A stretch of DNA of 64,000 nt from Micrococcaceae bacterium Sec5.7. GTDB taxonomy: Bacteria; Actinomycetota; Actinomycetes; Actinomycetales; Micrococcaceae. The translations under genes and the position numbers were made by a program. Shown here in pieces: positions 8,368-17,180 of the stretch. The notes below the pieces were generated by a model that was given only the letters and a program-made list of their open reading frames with translations, searched no databases and had not been told where the DNA came from. Position 1 is the first letter of the stretch; each line of letters opens with the position of its first letter. The stretch covers positions 992,001-1,056,000 of the forward strand of contig CP144169.1 in the NCBI GenBank assembly GCA_039636785.1, written 5' to 3'.

Positions 8368-9504
8368 CTAGGCGATCCTGGTCCCCCGGGCCAGCTTGTG
8401 CGCCGGTGTCCGCAGCGAACGCCAGCCGAGCCACATCAGCAGCGCGGACAGCGCCAGCTGCAGGCCAAGGCCCAGCGGCCACATAGGTGTGGTCTGCCCA
8501 AGATATTGCGGTTTCGGCTCTCCGTTGGCACACGGGTAAGTGCCCTCAGGCCCGGCCAGAACGAAGCGTGCACCCTGGCTGATGCTTTCGATCGTGCCGC
8601 CCGGGTAGTAGCCCTGCTGACCCGTCCGGTCAGGGTATGGAATGGCATCGGCCACCACCACATACGGGTTCATGGCCAGCAGCCAGGCAATGCGCTCAGT
8701 ATGGGCGGCGCTTTGCTCGCGGAGCGGGCCGGCACAGGTGTATTCCGGCGTGCCAATCCCAGGCGCGGCCTCGGCGTAGTTCCCGTACTGTGGCTGGTTG
8801 GCCATCACCGAACCCTGCGTCAGCCCGACGCCCAGCCCGAACGCAATGAGCGTGCCGAACACCAGCCCGGCGACCGCCAGATACGTGATCACGATCGAAA
8901 ACAGCGGACGACCTGCGAGCGCTGAAATCCCCACCCCCACGGCGCAGACAACACCGACTTCAATGGCCAGCATCAGGAGCGCCACAAATACGTGACCGGG
9001 AGTCATCCCGCCCAGCACCACCCCGATGATCAGGAACGGTGTGCTGGCCGCCAGGAATGCGAGGGCGGCCAGCCAGGCCGCGAAGAACTTGCCCCACAGC
9101 AGCTGGCCCGGGGTCAGCAGCGTGATCTGCAGAATCGCCAGAGTACCGCCGGCGCGGTCCCCGTTAACGGCGTTGGCGGACAGGGCGGGCGCCACGAGCA
9201 GCGCAAAAAGCAGCACAAACGCCAGCACCACCTCAAAGATCATGGACCCGGGGCCGGCGGGCTGGGCAGGCACGTATTCCGCATAACCGCGCTGCATCTC
9301 CTGGCTGGCATTCCAGCTGGCCCACGTCAGCCACGTGACGATGCCGGTCAGAACGAACCAGATGCCAAGCATGATGTACCAACCGCGAGAACGCATCCGC
9401 TGCTTCAGCTCCAGGACCACAACGTCCCGGATGCCGCCGAAGTACTTGGCCGCGCCTGACGGTGCGGCAGCCGGATGCGGCTGGATTTCGGTCGTCTGGA
9501 TCAT
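8368..9504 (-). CDS. ABC-2 type transporter permease
   Basis: A 378-aa membrane protein with a long cytoplasmic N-terminus containing VLELKQRMRSRGWYIMLGIWF, a large outer loop between helices 1 and 2, and a run of further hydrophobic helices (VLAFVLLFALLVAPALSANA, FAAWLAALAFLA, LLMLAIEVGVVCAVGVGISALA, LVFGTLIAFGLGVG). A second long loop with cysteines and PYPDRTGQQGYYPGG precedes the last helix. Its ATG overlaps the stop of the upstream ATPase gene by 4 bp (ATGA), so the two form one transporter. Substrate unknown. Confidence 0.85.
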   Translation of the reverse strand: MIQTTEIQPHPAAAPSGAAKYFGGIRDVVVLELKQRMRSRGWYIMLGIWFVLTGIVTWLTWASWNASQEMQRGYAEYVPAQPAGPGSMIFEVVLAFVLLFALLVAPALSANAVNGDRAGGTLAILQITLLTPGQLLWGKFFAAWLAALAFLAASTPFLIIGVVLGGMTPGHVFVALLMLAIEVGVVCAVGVGISALAGRPLFSIVITYLAVAGLVFGTLIAFGLGVGLTQGSVMANQPQYGNYAEAAPGIGTPEYTCAGPLREQSAAHTERIAWLLAMNPYVVVADAIPYPDRTGQQGYYPGGTIESISQGARFVLAGPEGTYPCANGEPKPQYLGQTTPMWPLGLGLQLALSALLMWLGWRSLRTPAHKLARGTRIA

Positions 9505-10472
9505 CGTCGTCCCCCTTCGAGGTTCATGTACGTCTCTTCAAGGGCACCCGAGGCGGGAGCGAAGGAACTGACCACAACGTCCGCCAGTACCAGTTCCCGG
9601 AGGAGGCGCGCGGCGTCGTCGTCATTCATCAGCATGAGGCTGACAGCCGGGCGCCGTCCGTTCTCGTTACGGAACGCCAGCCCGAGTTCGGTGAGTTTGG
9701 CCGCCAGGGCCGGCCCGTTGGAAGCAGCGATGGCGTAGCGCCGGCCCGTGGCGGACGCTTCCTCAACGGTCTGCTGCCTGACCGTGCGGCCCTGGTTGAC
9801 GAACACCGCACCGTCCGCGATTTCGTCCAGTTCGCTAAGCACGTGTGATGAAACCACCACTGCCTTGCCGGCAGCAGCAAGCCGACGGAGCATATTGCGC
9901 AGTTCCACCCTGGATCCCGGATCGAGGCCGGAGGCCGGTTCGTCGAGGAGCAGCACGGACGGATCGTGGATCAGGGCACGAGCCAGGCTGAGCCGCTGCT
10001 GCTGGCCGCGGGACAGCACCCGTGCCGGCTGGTCCGCCAGCTCCTCAAGGCGTACCAGTTCCAGCATCTCAGCCACCCGGGGAGCGATTCCGGCCTTGGG
10101 AAGCCGATAGAAACGGGCCATCTGGGTGAGGATCTCACGCGCCGTCAGCGACTCCCAGACGCCCAGGGTGTCGGGCATCCAACCGACCTGCATGCGAACT
10201 TCGGCGCGGTGGTCCTGCGGGTCCAGTCCTCCGATGGCGATGGAGCCCGAATCAGGCGCCAGCAACGACGCCAGCATCAGGAGCAGCGTGGTCTTGCCGG
10301 CTCCGTTGGGCCCGATCAGGGCCGTGACCTTGCCGGCCGGAGCATGGAAATCCATGTTTTCGACGGCGTGGACTGAACCAAAACTTCGGCTCACGGCCGT
10401 CGCGGTGATGCCGCCGGATTTCCTGCCGGCTGCCTGCGGCTGGCCTGCCGCCGCTTCCTCAATTACTGCCAT
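9501..10472 (-). CDS. ABC transporter ATP-binding protein
   Basis: A 323-aa ATPase. Walker A GPNGAGKTT, Q-loop around MQVGWMPD, signature LSRGQQQRLSLARAL (Gly-Gln variant of LSGGQ), Walker B VLLLDEPASGLD, and H-loop VVVSSHVLSELDE. A C-terminal about 90-residue extension after the nucleotide-binding domain is typical of exporters of the CcmA/NatA class. It is the first gene of a two-gene operon with the ABC-2 permease, divergent from aspartate kinase. Confidence 0.92.
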   Translation of the reverse strand: MAVIEEAAAGQPQAAGRKSGGITATAVSRSFGSVHAVENMDFHAPAGKVTALIGPNGAGKTTLLLMLASLLAPDSGSIAIGGLDPQDHRAEVRMQVGWMPDTLGVWESLTAREILTQMARFYRLPKAGIAPRVAEMLELVRLEELADQPARVLSRGQQQRLSLARALIHDPSVLLLDEPASGLDPGSRVELRNMLRRLAAAGKAVVVSSHVLSELDEIADGAVFVNQGRTVRQQTVEEASATGRRYAIAASNGPALAAKLTELGLAFRNENGRRPAVSLMLMNDDDAARLLRELVLADVVVSSFAPASGALEETYMNLEGGRR

Positions 10473-10685
10473 GCTTCGAACACCTGTCCCCCGAATATTT
10501 CAATGCATACTGACTATCTGATCGTACGCCGGGCCTTCCGGCGCCGGAATCCACCCGCGGGCTAAGATTCGGTCACAATTCAACGCCGGGCGGCAGTCGG
10601 CGATAAACTGGGCTGACAAGTTACGCCGTCGCGCCGTATGGCCGCCTGGCCCCAGAACGCCGATAGATTCAGTGAAGGTGCGCGC

Positions 10686-12044
10686 ATGAGTATGCCCACT
10701 ACCGAAATGACAACCGAACCGCAGCCACAGGAGAAGCCTGCCCCCGCCGCCGTCACCAAGCAGCTCATTGTGCAGAAGTTCGGCGGATCCTCTGTTGCCG
10801 ATGCCGAAGGAATCAAGCGGGTTGCCAAGCGGGTGGTGGATGCCCAGAACGACGGCAACGAGGTTGTTGTGGTTGTCTCCGCCATGGGAGACACCACTGA
10901 CGAGCTCCTGGATCTTGCAACCCAGGTCACCGACTCTGCCCCGGCCCGCGAGATGGACATGCTCCTGTCCGCCGGCGAGCGCATCTCCATGGCCCTGCTG
11001 GCCATGGCCATCAACAAGTTCGGCGCCTCCGCCCAGTCCTTCACCGGCTCCCAGGCCGGCATGATCACCGACGGCATCCACGGCAAAGCCCGGATCATCG
11101 ACGTCGATCCCCACCGCATCCGCACCGCCCTGGACAAGGGGCACATCGCCATTGTTGCCGGCTTCCAGGGCATGAGCCGCGCTACCAACGAAATCACCAC
11201 GCTGGGCCGCGGCGGCTCGGATACCACGGCCGTAGCCCTCGCCGCCGCGCTGGAAGCGGACGTCTGCGAGATCTACACCGATGTGGACGGCATTTACACC
11301 GCTGATCCCCGCGTGGTCCCGACAGCCCAGAAGATCGACCGGATCTCCAGTGAGGAAATGCTGGAGTTGGCCGCGTCCGGCGCCAAAATCCTTCACCTGC
11401 GGTGCGTTGAGTATGCGCGGCGCTTCGGCGTGCCGCTGCATGTCCGTTCCTCATTCAGCCAGAACGAAGGCACCTGGGTTATGCCCAGCGCCGATGACAA
11501 AATCACCACTCAAGAAGGAGTTGCCTTGGAGCAGCCAATCATCTCCGGCGTTGCACACGACCGCTCCGAAGCCAAGGTCACCGTGGTAGGCGTGCCGGAC
11601 ATCCCCGGCAAGGCTGCCGCGATTTTCCAAGTGATCGCAGACGCCCACTCGAATATCGACATGATCGTCCAGAACGTGTCCACCCACGGCACGGGCCGGA
11701 CCGATATTTCCTTCACGCTGCCCATTGTTGAAGGCGCTGACGCCCTGAACGCCCTGCGTGCGGCACAGCAGGAAATCGGTTTTGAGAGCATCGAGTACAA
11801 CGAGAAGATCGGCAAGCTGTCACTGATCGGTGCAGGCATGCGCTCACATCCCGGCGTCTCGGCCAGATTCTTCGCTGCTCTGTCGGCAGCGGGAATCAAC
11901 ATCAACATGATCTCCACTTCGGAGATCCGCATCTCCGTGGTGACGCACGCCGACCTCCTGGATGACGCCGTCCGCGCCATCCACAAGGCATTCGAGCTGG
12001 ACAGCGAGGACGAAGCAACCGTTTACGGCGGCACCGGCCGCTAG
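10686..12044 (+). CDS. lysC: Aspartate kinase
   Basis: A 452-aa enzyme phosphorylating L-aspartate, the first step to lysine, threonine, methionine and diaminopimelate. The [17 protein letters not shown] motif opens the kinase domain; [15 protein letters not shown] and [15 protein letters not shown] are typical catalytic/ATP-site segments. Two ACT domains follow from about residue 281 ([18 protein letters not shown] and [19 protein letters not shown]). I place the start at ATG 10686, 9 nt after GTGAAGG; the frame is open from 10638. The usual partner asd is not immediately downstream. Confidence 0.94.
   Translation: MSMPTTEMTTEPQPQEKPAPAAVTKQLIVQKFGGSSVADAEGIKRVAKRVVDAQNDGNEVVVVVSAMGDTTDELLDLATQVTDSAPAREMDMLLSAGERISMALLAMAINKFGASAQSFTGSQAGMITDGIHGKARIIDVDPHRIRTALDKGHIAIVAGFQGMSRATNEITTLGRGGSDTTAVALAAALEADVCEIYTDVDGIYTADPRVVPTAQKIDRISSEEMLELAASGAKILHLRCVEYARRFGVPLHVRSSFSQNEGTWVMPSADDKITTQEGVALEQPIISGVAHDRSEAKVTVVGVPDIPGKAAAIFQVIADAHSNIDMIVQNVSTHGTGRTDISFTLPIVEGADALNALRAAQQEIGFESIEYNEKIGKLSLIGAGMRSHPGVSARFFAALSAAGININMISTSEIRISVVTHADLLDDAVRAIHKAFELDSEDEATVYGGTGR
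11513..11528 (+). promoter_or_regulatory. Internal ribosome binding site and TTG start for aspartokinase beta subunit
   Basis: AGAAGGAG (11513-11520), a strong Shine-Dalgarno, is followed five bases later by in-frame TTG 11526 (residue 281), giving a product opening [18 protein letters not shown]. In corynebacteria and relatives the regulatory beta subunit of aspartokinase is made from an in-frame internal start at exactly this place, so an alpha2-beta2 enzyme is likely. Confidence 0.7.
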
Positions 12045-12050
12045 GCCGCG

Positions 12051-12257
12051 CTACTTGGGGTCGTCCCTGCGGACTGCGTAGTGGTGGCCTTCAGAATCGG
12101 TCTCCACTTCAAAGTGGGCCAGATCCTCCTCCGAGGCCAGCTCGAAGTCGTCATGCCTGTGTACGACCGGCGTATCCGTATCACTCCGTGTTGCGGGGCC
12201 GAAGAAAAACCGCAACCTATCGGTGCGCTGCATGAAGCCGCTCAATGCATGTCCCAC
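12051..12257 (-). CDS. Small conserved hypothetical protein
   Basis: A 68-aa acidic protein starting at GTG 12257, with GAAGGGGG upstream. It shares the pattern GFMQRTDRLRFFFGPATRSD with its neighbour at 12419-12643 (RFMRATGKLRAIFGPANRSS), so the two are paralogues with divergent C-termini (here EVETDSEGHHYAVRRDD). Role unknown; it converges on the end of aspartate kinase with a 6-bp gap. Confidence 0.65.
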   Translation of the reverse strand: MGHALSGFMQRTDRLRFFFGPATRSDTDTPVVHRHDDFELASEEDLAHFEVETDSEGHHYAVRRDDPK

Positions 12258-12353
12258 ATTCCCACCCCCTTCCCTGCTGACAGATCCAGCGAAACCGGGA
12301 CCGAGTGGTGCCAGTGCCCCTATTTTACGCCCGGGGGCGGATAAAGGATCTGC

Positions 12354-12414
12354 GATCGACTGCTCCGTAAGTGCCGTTATGGAGCCGCATTAGGGCCGTC
12401 ACGGAGCAATCGAT
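12354..12414. terminator. Long stem-loop between small paralogues
   Basis: GATCGACTGCTCCGT and ACGGAGCAATCGAT form a near-perfect stem with a roughly 30-nt, itself partly pairable loop just past the stop of the 12419-12643 gene. It lacks a clear T-run, so it may be a terminator or a processing/stability element. Confidence 0.4.
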
Positions 12415-12418
12415 GGCT

Positions 12419-12643
12419 TCAGCGGAGTGATTTGTCGTCCGGGTTCTTGGGCACAACGTAGGTGCTGCCGTCCGGCCGGTGCAGGGTTTCCCACTGCTGG
12501 CTTTCGGCCTCGCGCTGGGCAAGGAGCTTCCGGTTTTCCTGGGTCATGTCGTGAACCAGGGAACTGCGGTTGGCCGGGCCGAAAATCGCCCGGAGCTTGC
12601 CGGTTGCCCGCATGAACCGCTGTGAGGCGTTTTCTCTTCCCAC
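12419..12643 (-). CDS. Small conserved hypothetical protein (paralogue)
   Basis: A 74-aa charged protein from GTG 12643, related to the gene at 12051-12257 through the shared F-M-R/LR-FGPANRS core. Its C-terminus reads WETLHRPDGSTYVVPKNPDD. It is divergent from the ohrR-like gene, and the palindromic operator lies between the two starts, so it may be under the same control. Function unknown. Confidence 0.65.
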   Translation of the reverse strand: MGRENASQRFMRATGKLRAIFGPANRSSLVHDMTQENRKLLAQREAESQQWETLHRPDGSTYVVPKNPDDKSLR

Positions 12644-12685
12644 TGCCTACCACTCCTTGATCAGAACCAACTTCCTGACGCCAAT

Positions 12686-12706
12686 GTACACTAATGATTA
12701 GTGTAC
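12686..12706. promoter_or_regulatory. Perfect 21-bp palindromic operator
   Basis: Arms GTACACTAAT and ATTAGTGTAC around a single central G, perfect over 10 bp per arm, 22 bp before the start of the OhrR-like regulator and 43 bp from the divergent small gene. Size, AT-rich centre and position fit a MarR/OhrR autoregulatory site. Confidence 0.8.
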
Positions 12707-12728
12707 TAACTATTGGAAGGGAGTTGGA

Positions 12729-13202
12729 ATGACTGATGTCACGGAAGCCACGTCCGGGAATCCGGCCACGGATGACGATCTCCTGCTGGAACACCAGTTG
12801 TGCTTCGCACTGACGGTAGCTTCCAGAAGCGTGGTGGGCGCCTACAAACCTGTGCTGGACCGGCTGGGCCTCACCCACCCGCAATACCTGGTGATGCTGT
12901 GTCTCTGGGAATCGAGCCCCCGCACCGTCCGGGAAATCAGCCATGCCCTGGCCCAGGAACCCGCCACCATTTCGCCCCTACTCCGCAGGCTCGAAGCCGC
13001 AGGGCACCTCACCCGCCGCCGGGTGGAAGGAAATGAGCGGTCCCTCGCTGTGGAGCTCACGCCCAGCGGTGCGGCGTTGCGCCAACAGGCCACGGAAGTT
13101 CCCGGCGCCATGATGGCCAGGCTGGGCCTCACCCGCGAACAGGTAGCGCAGCTGCACACCTCCATGATGGGTCTGATAGCCGCCACGAATTCAGCTTCCT
13201 GA
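12729..13202 (+). CDS. ohrR: MarR family regulator, OhrR-like peroxide sensor
   Basis: A 157-aa winged-helix repressor with GGAAGGGAG upstream of ATG 12729. The N-terminal helix reads EHQLCFALTVASRSVVGAYKPVLD, matching the OhrR pattern NQLCFALY.AS, including the single reactive cysteine that organic hydroperoxides oxidise. LTHPQYLVMLCLWE and the recognition helix TISPLLRRLEAAGHLTRRR with wing follow. In known systems oxidation releases the repressor from ohr; no ohr gene is present in this window, so the target is either elsewhere or the divergent small gene. Confidence 0.78.
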   Translation: MTDVTEATSGNPATDDDLLLEHQLCFALTVASRSVVGAYKPVLDRLGLTHPQYLVMLCLWESSPRTVREISHALAQEPATISPLLRRLEAAGHLTRRRVEGNERSLAVELTPSGAALRQQATEVPGAMMARLGLTREQVAQLHTSMMGLIAATNSAS

Positions 13203-13247
13203 CGGAAGCGATGGCCAAGAACGCTGGCTAAGAACCCTTACAGCGCC

Positions 13248-13287
13248 CGACGGCGGCCCGCCCCTCCCAAGGTGCGAGCCGCCGTCG
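13248..13287. terminator. Terminator between convergent ohrR and protease genes
   Basis: CGACGGCGGC and GCCGCCGTCG form a perfect 10-bp GC-rich stem with a 20-nt loop, placed between the converging ends of the regulator and the subtilase. Confidence 0.6.
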
Positions 13288-13311
13288 TACTTGTACTGCT
13301 GGAGTTGCTCT

Positions 13312-16300
13312 TTAGGGGGCCTTAACCGTCAGGTTGAGCTGGGTGGAAGCACCGTCGCCGAAACGGACGACAGCAACCCAGTTGCCTGCTGCCAGCCCCG
13401 ACCAGCTGGCGGTGACCTTGCCGGAGTGGCCGTTGGCCAGAGTCAGCGGGTCCGGCAGGACTTTCAAATTGCCCGCGTCGCCGCCGAGGAGCAATGCCTC
13501 AACGGTGGCAGCTGTCGCCACACTGCCGGGGCTGCCGAACAGGTTGCTGACAACAGTCCAGTTACCGGCCTCCGGGTCGGTGACAGACACCGATTCGCTG
13601 GCTGCGCCCGTGGCCGACGTATGCTGAACCCCCGTCGGCGAAAACACAAAGAGATCGAAGTCCGCCGCCGGATCCGCGGAGTTCACCGAGAACTTCGCCA
13701 GCGAGGTCCCGGCCGCGACGTTGAAGACACGGACGTCGTTGGAGGCGTTCGCGGTGCTGGCGGCGGGGCCCGGCACCAGACTGATCGGTGCGGTGTTGGC
13801 CTTGGCCAGCCCCTTCACTGTGATATCGATCGGCGCCGAAGTACCGGCGGTGACAGGGATCTCAACGCTGCCCGTTCCGCCGGAGCTCGCATCCACGCTT
13901 TCAGGCGCAATGACTGTCACGGGACGGACGGCCACGGGGGACCTGACCGTATTCGTGGCAGAGGTCCACGTCAGCGATCCTGTGGTGAACTCGTTCAGTG
14001 CAGCGCTGGTGTTGGTGAACTCCACCTTGAAGGTTGCCGTCTGGCCTTCCTTCAGTCTCAGCACGGATGGAGTGACCTCGGCGTTGATGCCCGGAACCTC
14101 CACGGAGGCCCTGTACGTTCCGGCCGTCAGCGCCGTCACCCTTCGCGTCACAGTCTGGGCGCCGGTCAGGCGGCCCAGGCCGATGGACGGCAGGTTGACA
14201 TCCTTGGCGGCGATGGGCGCAACATGCAGTTCGTTGCCAAGACCCTGCAGGAAACCGACCCAGTCTCCGATTCCGGCGTCGTAGACCAGCCCCGGTGTGG
14301 CAAGGCGGGCCGGATCAATGTGCCCCGCGCCCTGGGCGAAGACATCATGGACCTTGGCCCCGCTGGGATCAACCAGATCGTAGGCGGTGGTCATCATGGC
14401 GGACTTCACCGTTGCCGGGGACCAAAGCGGGTTTCTGCCCAGCAGCAGGGCACCGAAGCCGGCGATGTGCGGGGAAGCCATGGACGTACCTGACAGGAAG
14501 CCGAAGTTCTCGCCGCGCGCGCCGATCGGTGAGACTGCGGCAAGTACAGCGACACCCGGAGCCGTGACATCCGGCTTCAGCAGGTCGCCGTTGGACGCGA
14601 GCGATGGCCCGCGCGAGGAGAATCCGGCAATCTGGGGCACCGGCGGTGCCGGCCTACCGCTCGTGTCGGTCGCCACGAGATTGGCCGTCAGAGTGGGATC
14701 CGCCTGGACGACTGCCTTGATTTCGGGACTGTCCAGGTGGACCGTGGGAACGCTGTGCAGGTCCGTATCCAGCGAGCTGGGCGTCAGGTTCACGAGCACC
14801 ATACCCACGCCGCCGGCACGCTTGACCTCGGCGCTCTTGGCCACACGGTCAACAACGCCGCGGTCGCAGACCACAATCCTGCCCGCGGTCTTTGCGGGAT
14901 CCAGGGTACCCGGCGCACACAGTGCGGCATTGGCATTCGCGGCGGCTGCTGCCTTCACAGCCACTGCCAAGGCGATCCGCTTGCCGGTGACTCCGGAGCT
15001 CATCACGCTGGCGCCGGCATATTTGTTGCCGTTGGAAAGTTCCACCGTGCCGCGCAGGCTGTTGTTGTGGGTTGAGGCCGCAACGCTGGTGAGCCACGGT
15101 CCGGCATGGTTGACGGAGTTGGGCTGTTCACCGGAGTTGCCCGCCGAAGCTGCGACAAAAATACCTGCAGCCGCGGCGTTGAGGAAAGCAATGGACACGG
15201 GATCTTCAGTGGAATCGTTGTTGCCTGAGATGGAGTAGTTCAGCACATCCACACCGTCGGTGATGGCGTCCTCGATGGCCTCCACGCTGCTGGACCCGAA
15301 GCAGCCCGTAGTCGCCGGGGTGGTGCCTTCCCAGCAGATCTTGTAGACGGCGATCTTCGCAGCCGGGGCAACACCCGAGCCCTTGCCGAAGGTGCGGCCG
15401 CCAACCACCTGGGTCACATTGCTGTTGCCGGCGGCAGTGCTGGCAGTGTGCGAGCCGTGGCTGTCGACGTCGAGCGGTGAATAGGATTCCTGCGGTGCCC
15501 GCAGCTGTGGCGGGACAGCCGCCTTGAATGCTGCGTCGTAGAAGCGTGCGCTGATGACCTTGCTGTTGCACTCGTTCCCGCCGAAGTGGTCACCGGTTTC
15601 ACAGTCCCCCACAAAGGTGGTGCCGTCAGCCTTGAGCATGGCGATCTTGTTGCCTGCTGCTTTGTACGGCTCTCCGACCTGCGAGTTGCCCGAGCGCGGT
15701 TTGACCTTTTGGCCGGCGAAGAACGGATTAGTCGGGGTATAGCCGGTGTCCAGCATTCCAACCACGATGCCCTTGCCGGCATTGCCTGCGCCCTTGTATT
15801 GCGTGGCCCAGACTCCGTTGTTGCCTGGCAGACCTAGAAAATCGGTGCTGGAGTAGTCCACCTTATGCAGGGTGTCCTTGACCACGGCCGCTACGCCACC
15901 ATCCTTGGACAGTGCCCGTGCCTGCTGGGCCGAAAGATCGGCACTGAAGCCATTGACGGCCAGGGTGTAGCTCCCGGCGACGGCCACCCCCCTGGCGGCG
16001 GCGAGCTGGTTCTGCTTGGACTTAAGGTGCTCGGAGTACTTCCGTGAATTGGCGGCGGCGGCGTCGAGCTTTTTACCCTTTGACACGGCAGTTCCGGGAA
16101 GCCCGGCCACACCGCCCGTGTAGGTGGCCAGCGGTTTGTCTTTGAGCATCACGATGTAGTGTCCGGCATCGAAGGAAGTTTCGCTTTTATGAGTGTCGCC
16201 GTCACCTTGTCCGGAGCCCGGCGCGGCCAGAGCAGGCACTACCAGACCTTGGCCGGCGATCATCGCCAGGCCCAATGTGAATGCGGCCGCCACACGGATG

Positions 16301-16338
16301 ATGCGGCCTGGGCGGAAGTCCTTCTGCTGGTGCGACAT
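13312..16338 (-). CDS. Secreted subtilisin-like serine peptidase (S8) with PA domain
   Basis: A 1,008-aa exported protease; ATG 16338 is preferred because GAAGG lies 10 nt upstream and a signal peptide follows (basic N-terminus, hydrophobic stretch ending in ALAAP). An I9 propeptide (GHYIVMLKDKPLATY) precedes the catalytic domain with Asp in GMLDTGYTP, His in DSHGSHTAST and Ser in LSGTSMASPHIAG. A PA insert (KRAGGVGMVLVNL) interrupts the domain as in large subtilases. Fn3-like and beta-sandwich domains complete the C-terminus. It probably degrades extracellular protein. A paralogue sits at 18556-21777. Confidence 0.93.
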   Translation of the reverse strand: MSHQQKDFRPGRIIRVAAAFTLGLAMIAGQGLVVPALAAPGSGQGDGDTHKSETSFDAGHYIVMLKDKPLATYTGGVAGLPGTAVSKGKKLDAAAANSRKYSEHLKSKQNQLAAARGVAVAGSYTLAVNGFSADLSAQQARALSKDGGVAAVVKDTLHKVDYSSTDFLGLPGNNGVWATQYKGAGNAGKGIVVGMLDTGYTPTNPFFAGQKVKPRSGNSQVGEPYKAAGNKIAMLKADGTTFVGDCETGDHFGGNECNSKVISARFYDAAFKAAVPPQLRAPQESYSPLDVDSHGSHTASTAAGNSNVTQVVGGRTFGKGSGVAPAAKIAVYKICWEGTTPATTGCFGSSSVEAIEDAITDGVDVLNYSISGNNDSTEDPVSIAFLNAAAAGIFVAASAGNSGEQPNSVNHAGPWLTSVAASTHNNSLRGTVELSNGNKYAGASVMSSGVTGKRIALAVAVKAAAAANANAALCAPGTLDPAKTAGRIVVCDRGVVDRVAKSAEVKRAGGVGMVLVNLTPSSLDTDLHSVPTVHLDSPEIKAVVQADPTLTANLVATDTSGRPAPPVPQIAGFSSRGPSLASNGDLLKPDVTAPGVAVLAAVSPIGARGENFGFLSGTSMASPHIAGFGALLLGRNPLWSPATVKSAMMTTAYDLVDPSGAKVHDVFAQGAGHIDPARLATPGLVYDAGIGDWVGFLQGLGNELHVAPIAAKDVNLPSIGLGRLTGAQTVTRRVTALTAGTYRASVEVPGINAEVTPSVLRLKEGQTATFKVEFTNTSAALNEFTTGSLTWTSATNTVRSPVAVRPVTVIAPESVDASSGGTGSVEIPVTAGTSAPIDITVKGLAKANTAPISLVPGPAASTANASNDVRVFNVAAGTSLAKFSVNSADPAADFDLFVFSPTGVQHTSATGAASESVSVTDPEAGNWTVVSNLFGSPGSVATAATVEALLLGGDAGNLKVLPDPLTLANGHSGKVTASWSGLAAGNWVAVVRFGDGASTQLNLTVKAP

Positions 16339-16594
16339 TCGGGGACTGCCTTCCATCGGGGCGGACCGGCGGAGTTGCCGGTCCCACGAACTGGACGATC
16401 CGCCCCGCAGCGGAGCCGCCCCCAGCGTGACTTGCCTCACATCCAGTTATGTAAGAAAGATACCTGACAGCAGCTAGAGAATCGAGACTCTGGGATTAGT
16501 AATGTGCGGCCGTTCCGGACGTCTTCAATTGCTGGCACCCGTACGGCCTGAACGGCTTGGCGATAAGATTAGGAGAAACTGAGGAGACCCGGAA

Positions 16595-17158
16595 ATGCGC
16601 AAGCTCTTGATCCAGGCGTTGCTCGCCGCTGTTGCTGTCTGCGGGCTGGCAGCGTGCACTCCCGGCACCGGCACCCAGGAACCGTCGGGTGGTGCCACCT
16701 CCACGAGCACTCCTTCCAGCTCGCCATCGGGAACCACTCCAGCGCCTGACTCGGAATCAACTGTTCCTGCGCCCTCACCGCCGGCTCCCCCGGCCCCGTC
16801 TGCTGCTCCAGGGGCCGGAAATGCGGAGCTTTCGATCATGGTCAAGCCATCCGACACTGAGCCCGCCGTCAACTACACCCTGGTGTGCAAGGACGGCATC
16901 CCGGTAGCCGAAAGCCAGCACCCCAACGCCGCTGCTGCCTGCACCGCGCTGAAGAACAACGCCGCGCTCCTTAGCCCGGCCCCGCGCGGCAAGGACGTCG
17001 CCTGCACCGATCAGTACGGCGGGCCGCAGCAGGCCACAGTCACAGGAATTGTGGACGAAACGCCCGTAAACGCTTCCTTCTCCCGGACTGATGGCTGCCA
17101 AATCGGCGCGTGGGACGCCGCCAAGGATGTCCTGGGAACAGCCGGTGGAGCTGTCTGA
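16595..17158 (+). CDS. Subtilisin-inhibitor-like (SSI) lipoprotein
   Basis: A 187-aa lipoprotein with lipobox LAAC and a long Pro/Ser/Thr-rich linker, then an SSI-type domain with all four cysteines (TLVC, AACTAL, VACTDQYGGP, DGCQIG). By alignment to Streptomyces SSI (CPMVYDP ... SNECEM) the reactive-site P1 residue would be Asp in C-T-D-Q, which is unusual for a subtilisin inhibitor. It would be anchored on the outer face of the membrane. Sits divergent from the upstream protease gene. Confidence 0.8.
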   Translation: MRKLLIQALLAAVAVCGLAACTPGTGTQEPSGGATSTSTPSSSPSGTTPAPDSESTVPAPSPPAPPAPSAAPGAGNAELSIMVKPSDTEPAVNYTLVCKDGIPVAESQHPNAAAACTALKNNAALLSPAPRGKDVACTDQYGGPQQATVTGIVDETPVNASFSRTDGCQIGAWDAAKDVLGTAGGAV

Positions 17159-17180
17159 CCCTGTGCCCTCTTTGCAGATC

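Noticed and set aside
10473..10685. Lysine riboswitch upstream of aspartate kinase
   Set aside because: No L-box-like structure seen and lysC of this lineage is usually controlled by feedback on the ACT domains.
13291..14493. 400-aa plus-strand frame under the first subtilase
   Set aside because: Antisense shadow; Arg/Gly-rich without domain, while the opposite strand has a full protease.
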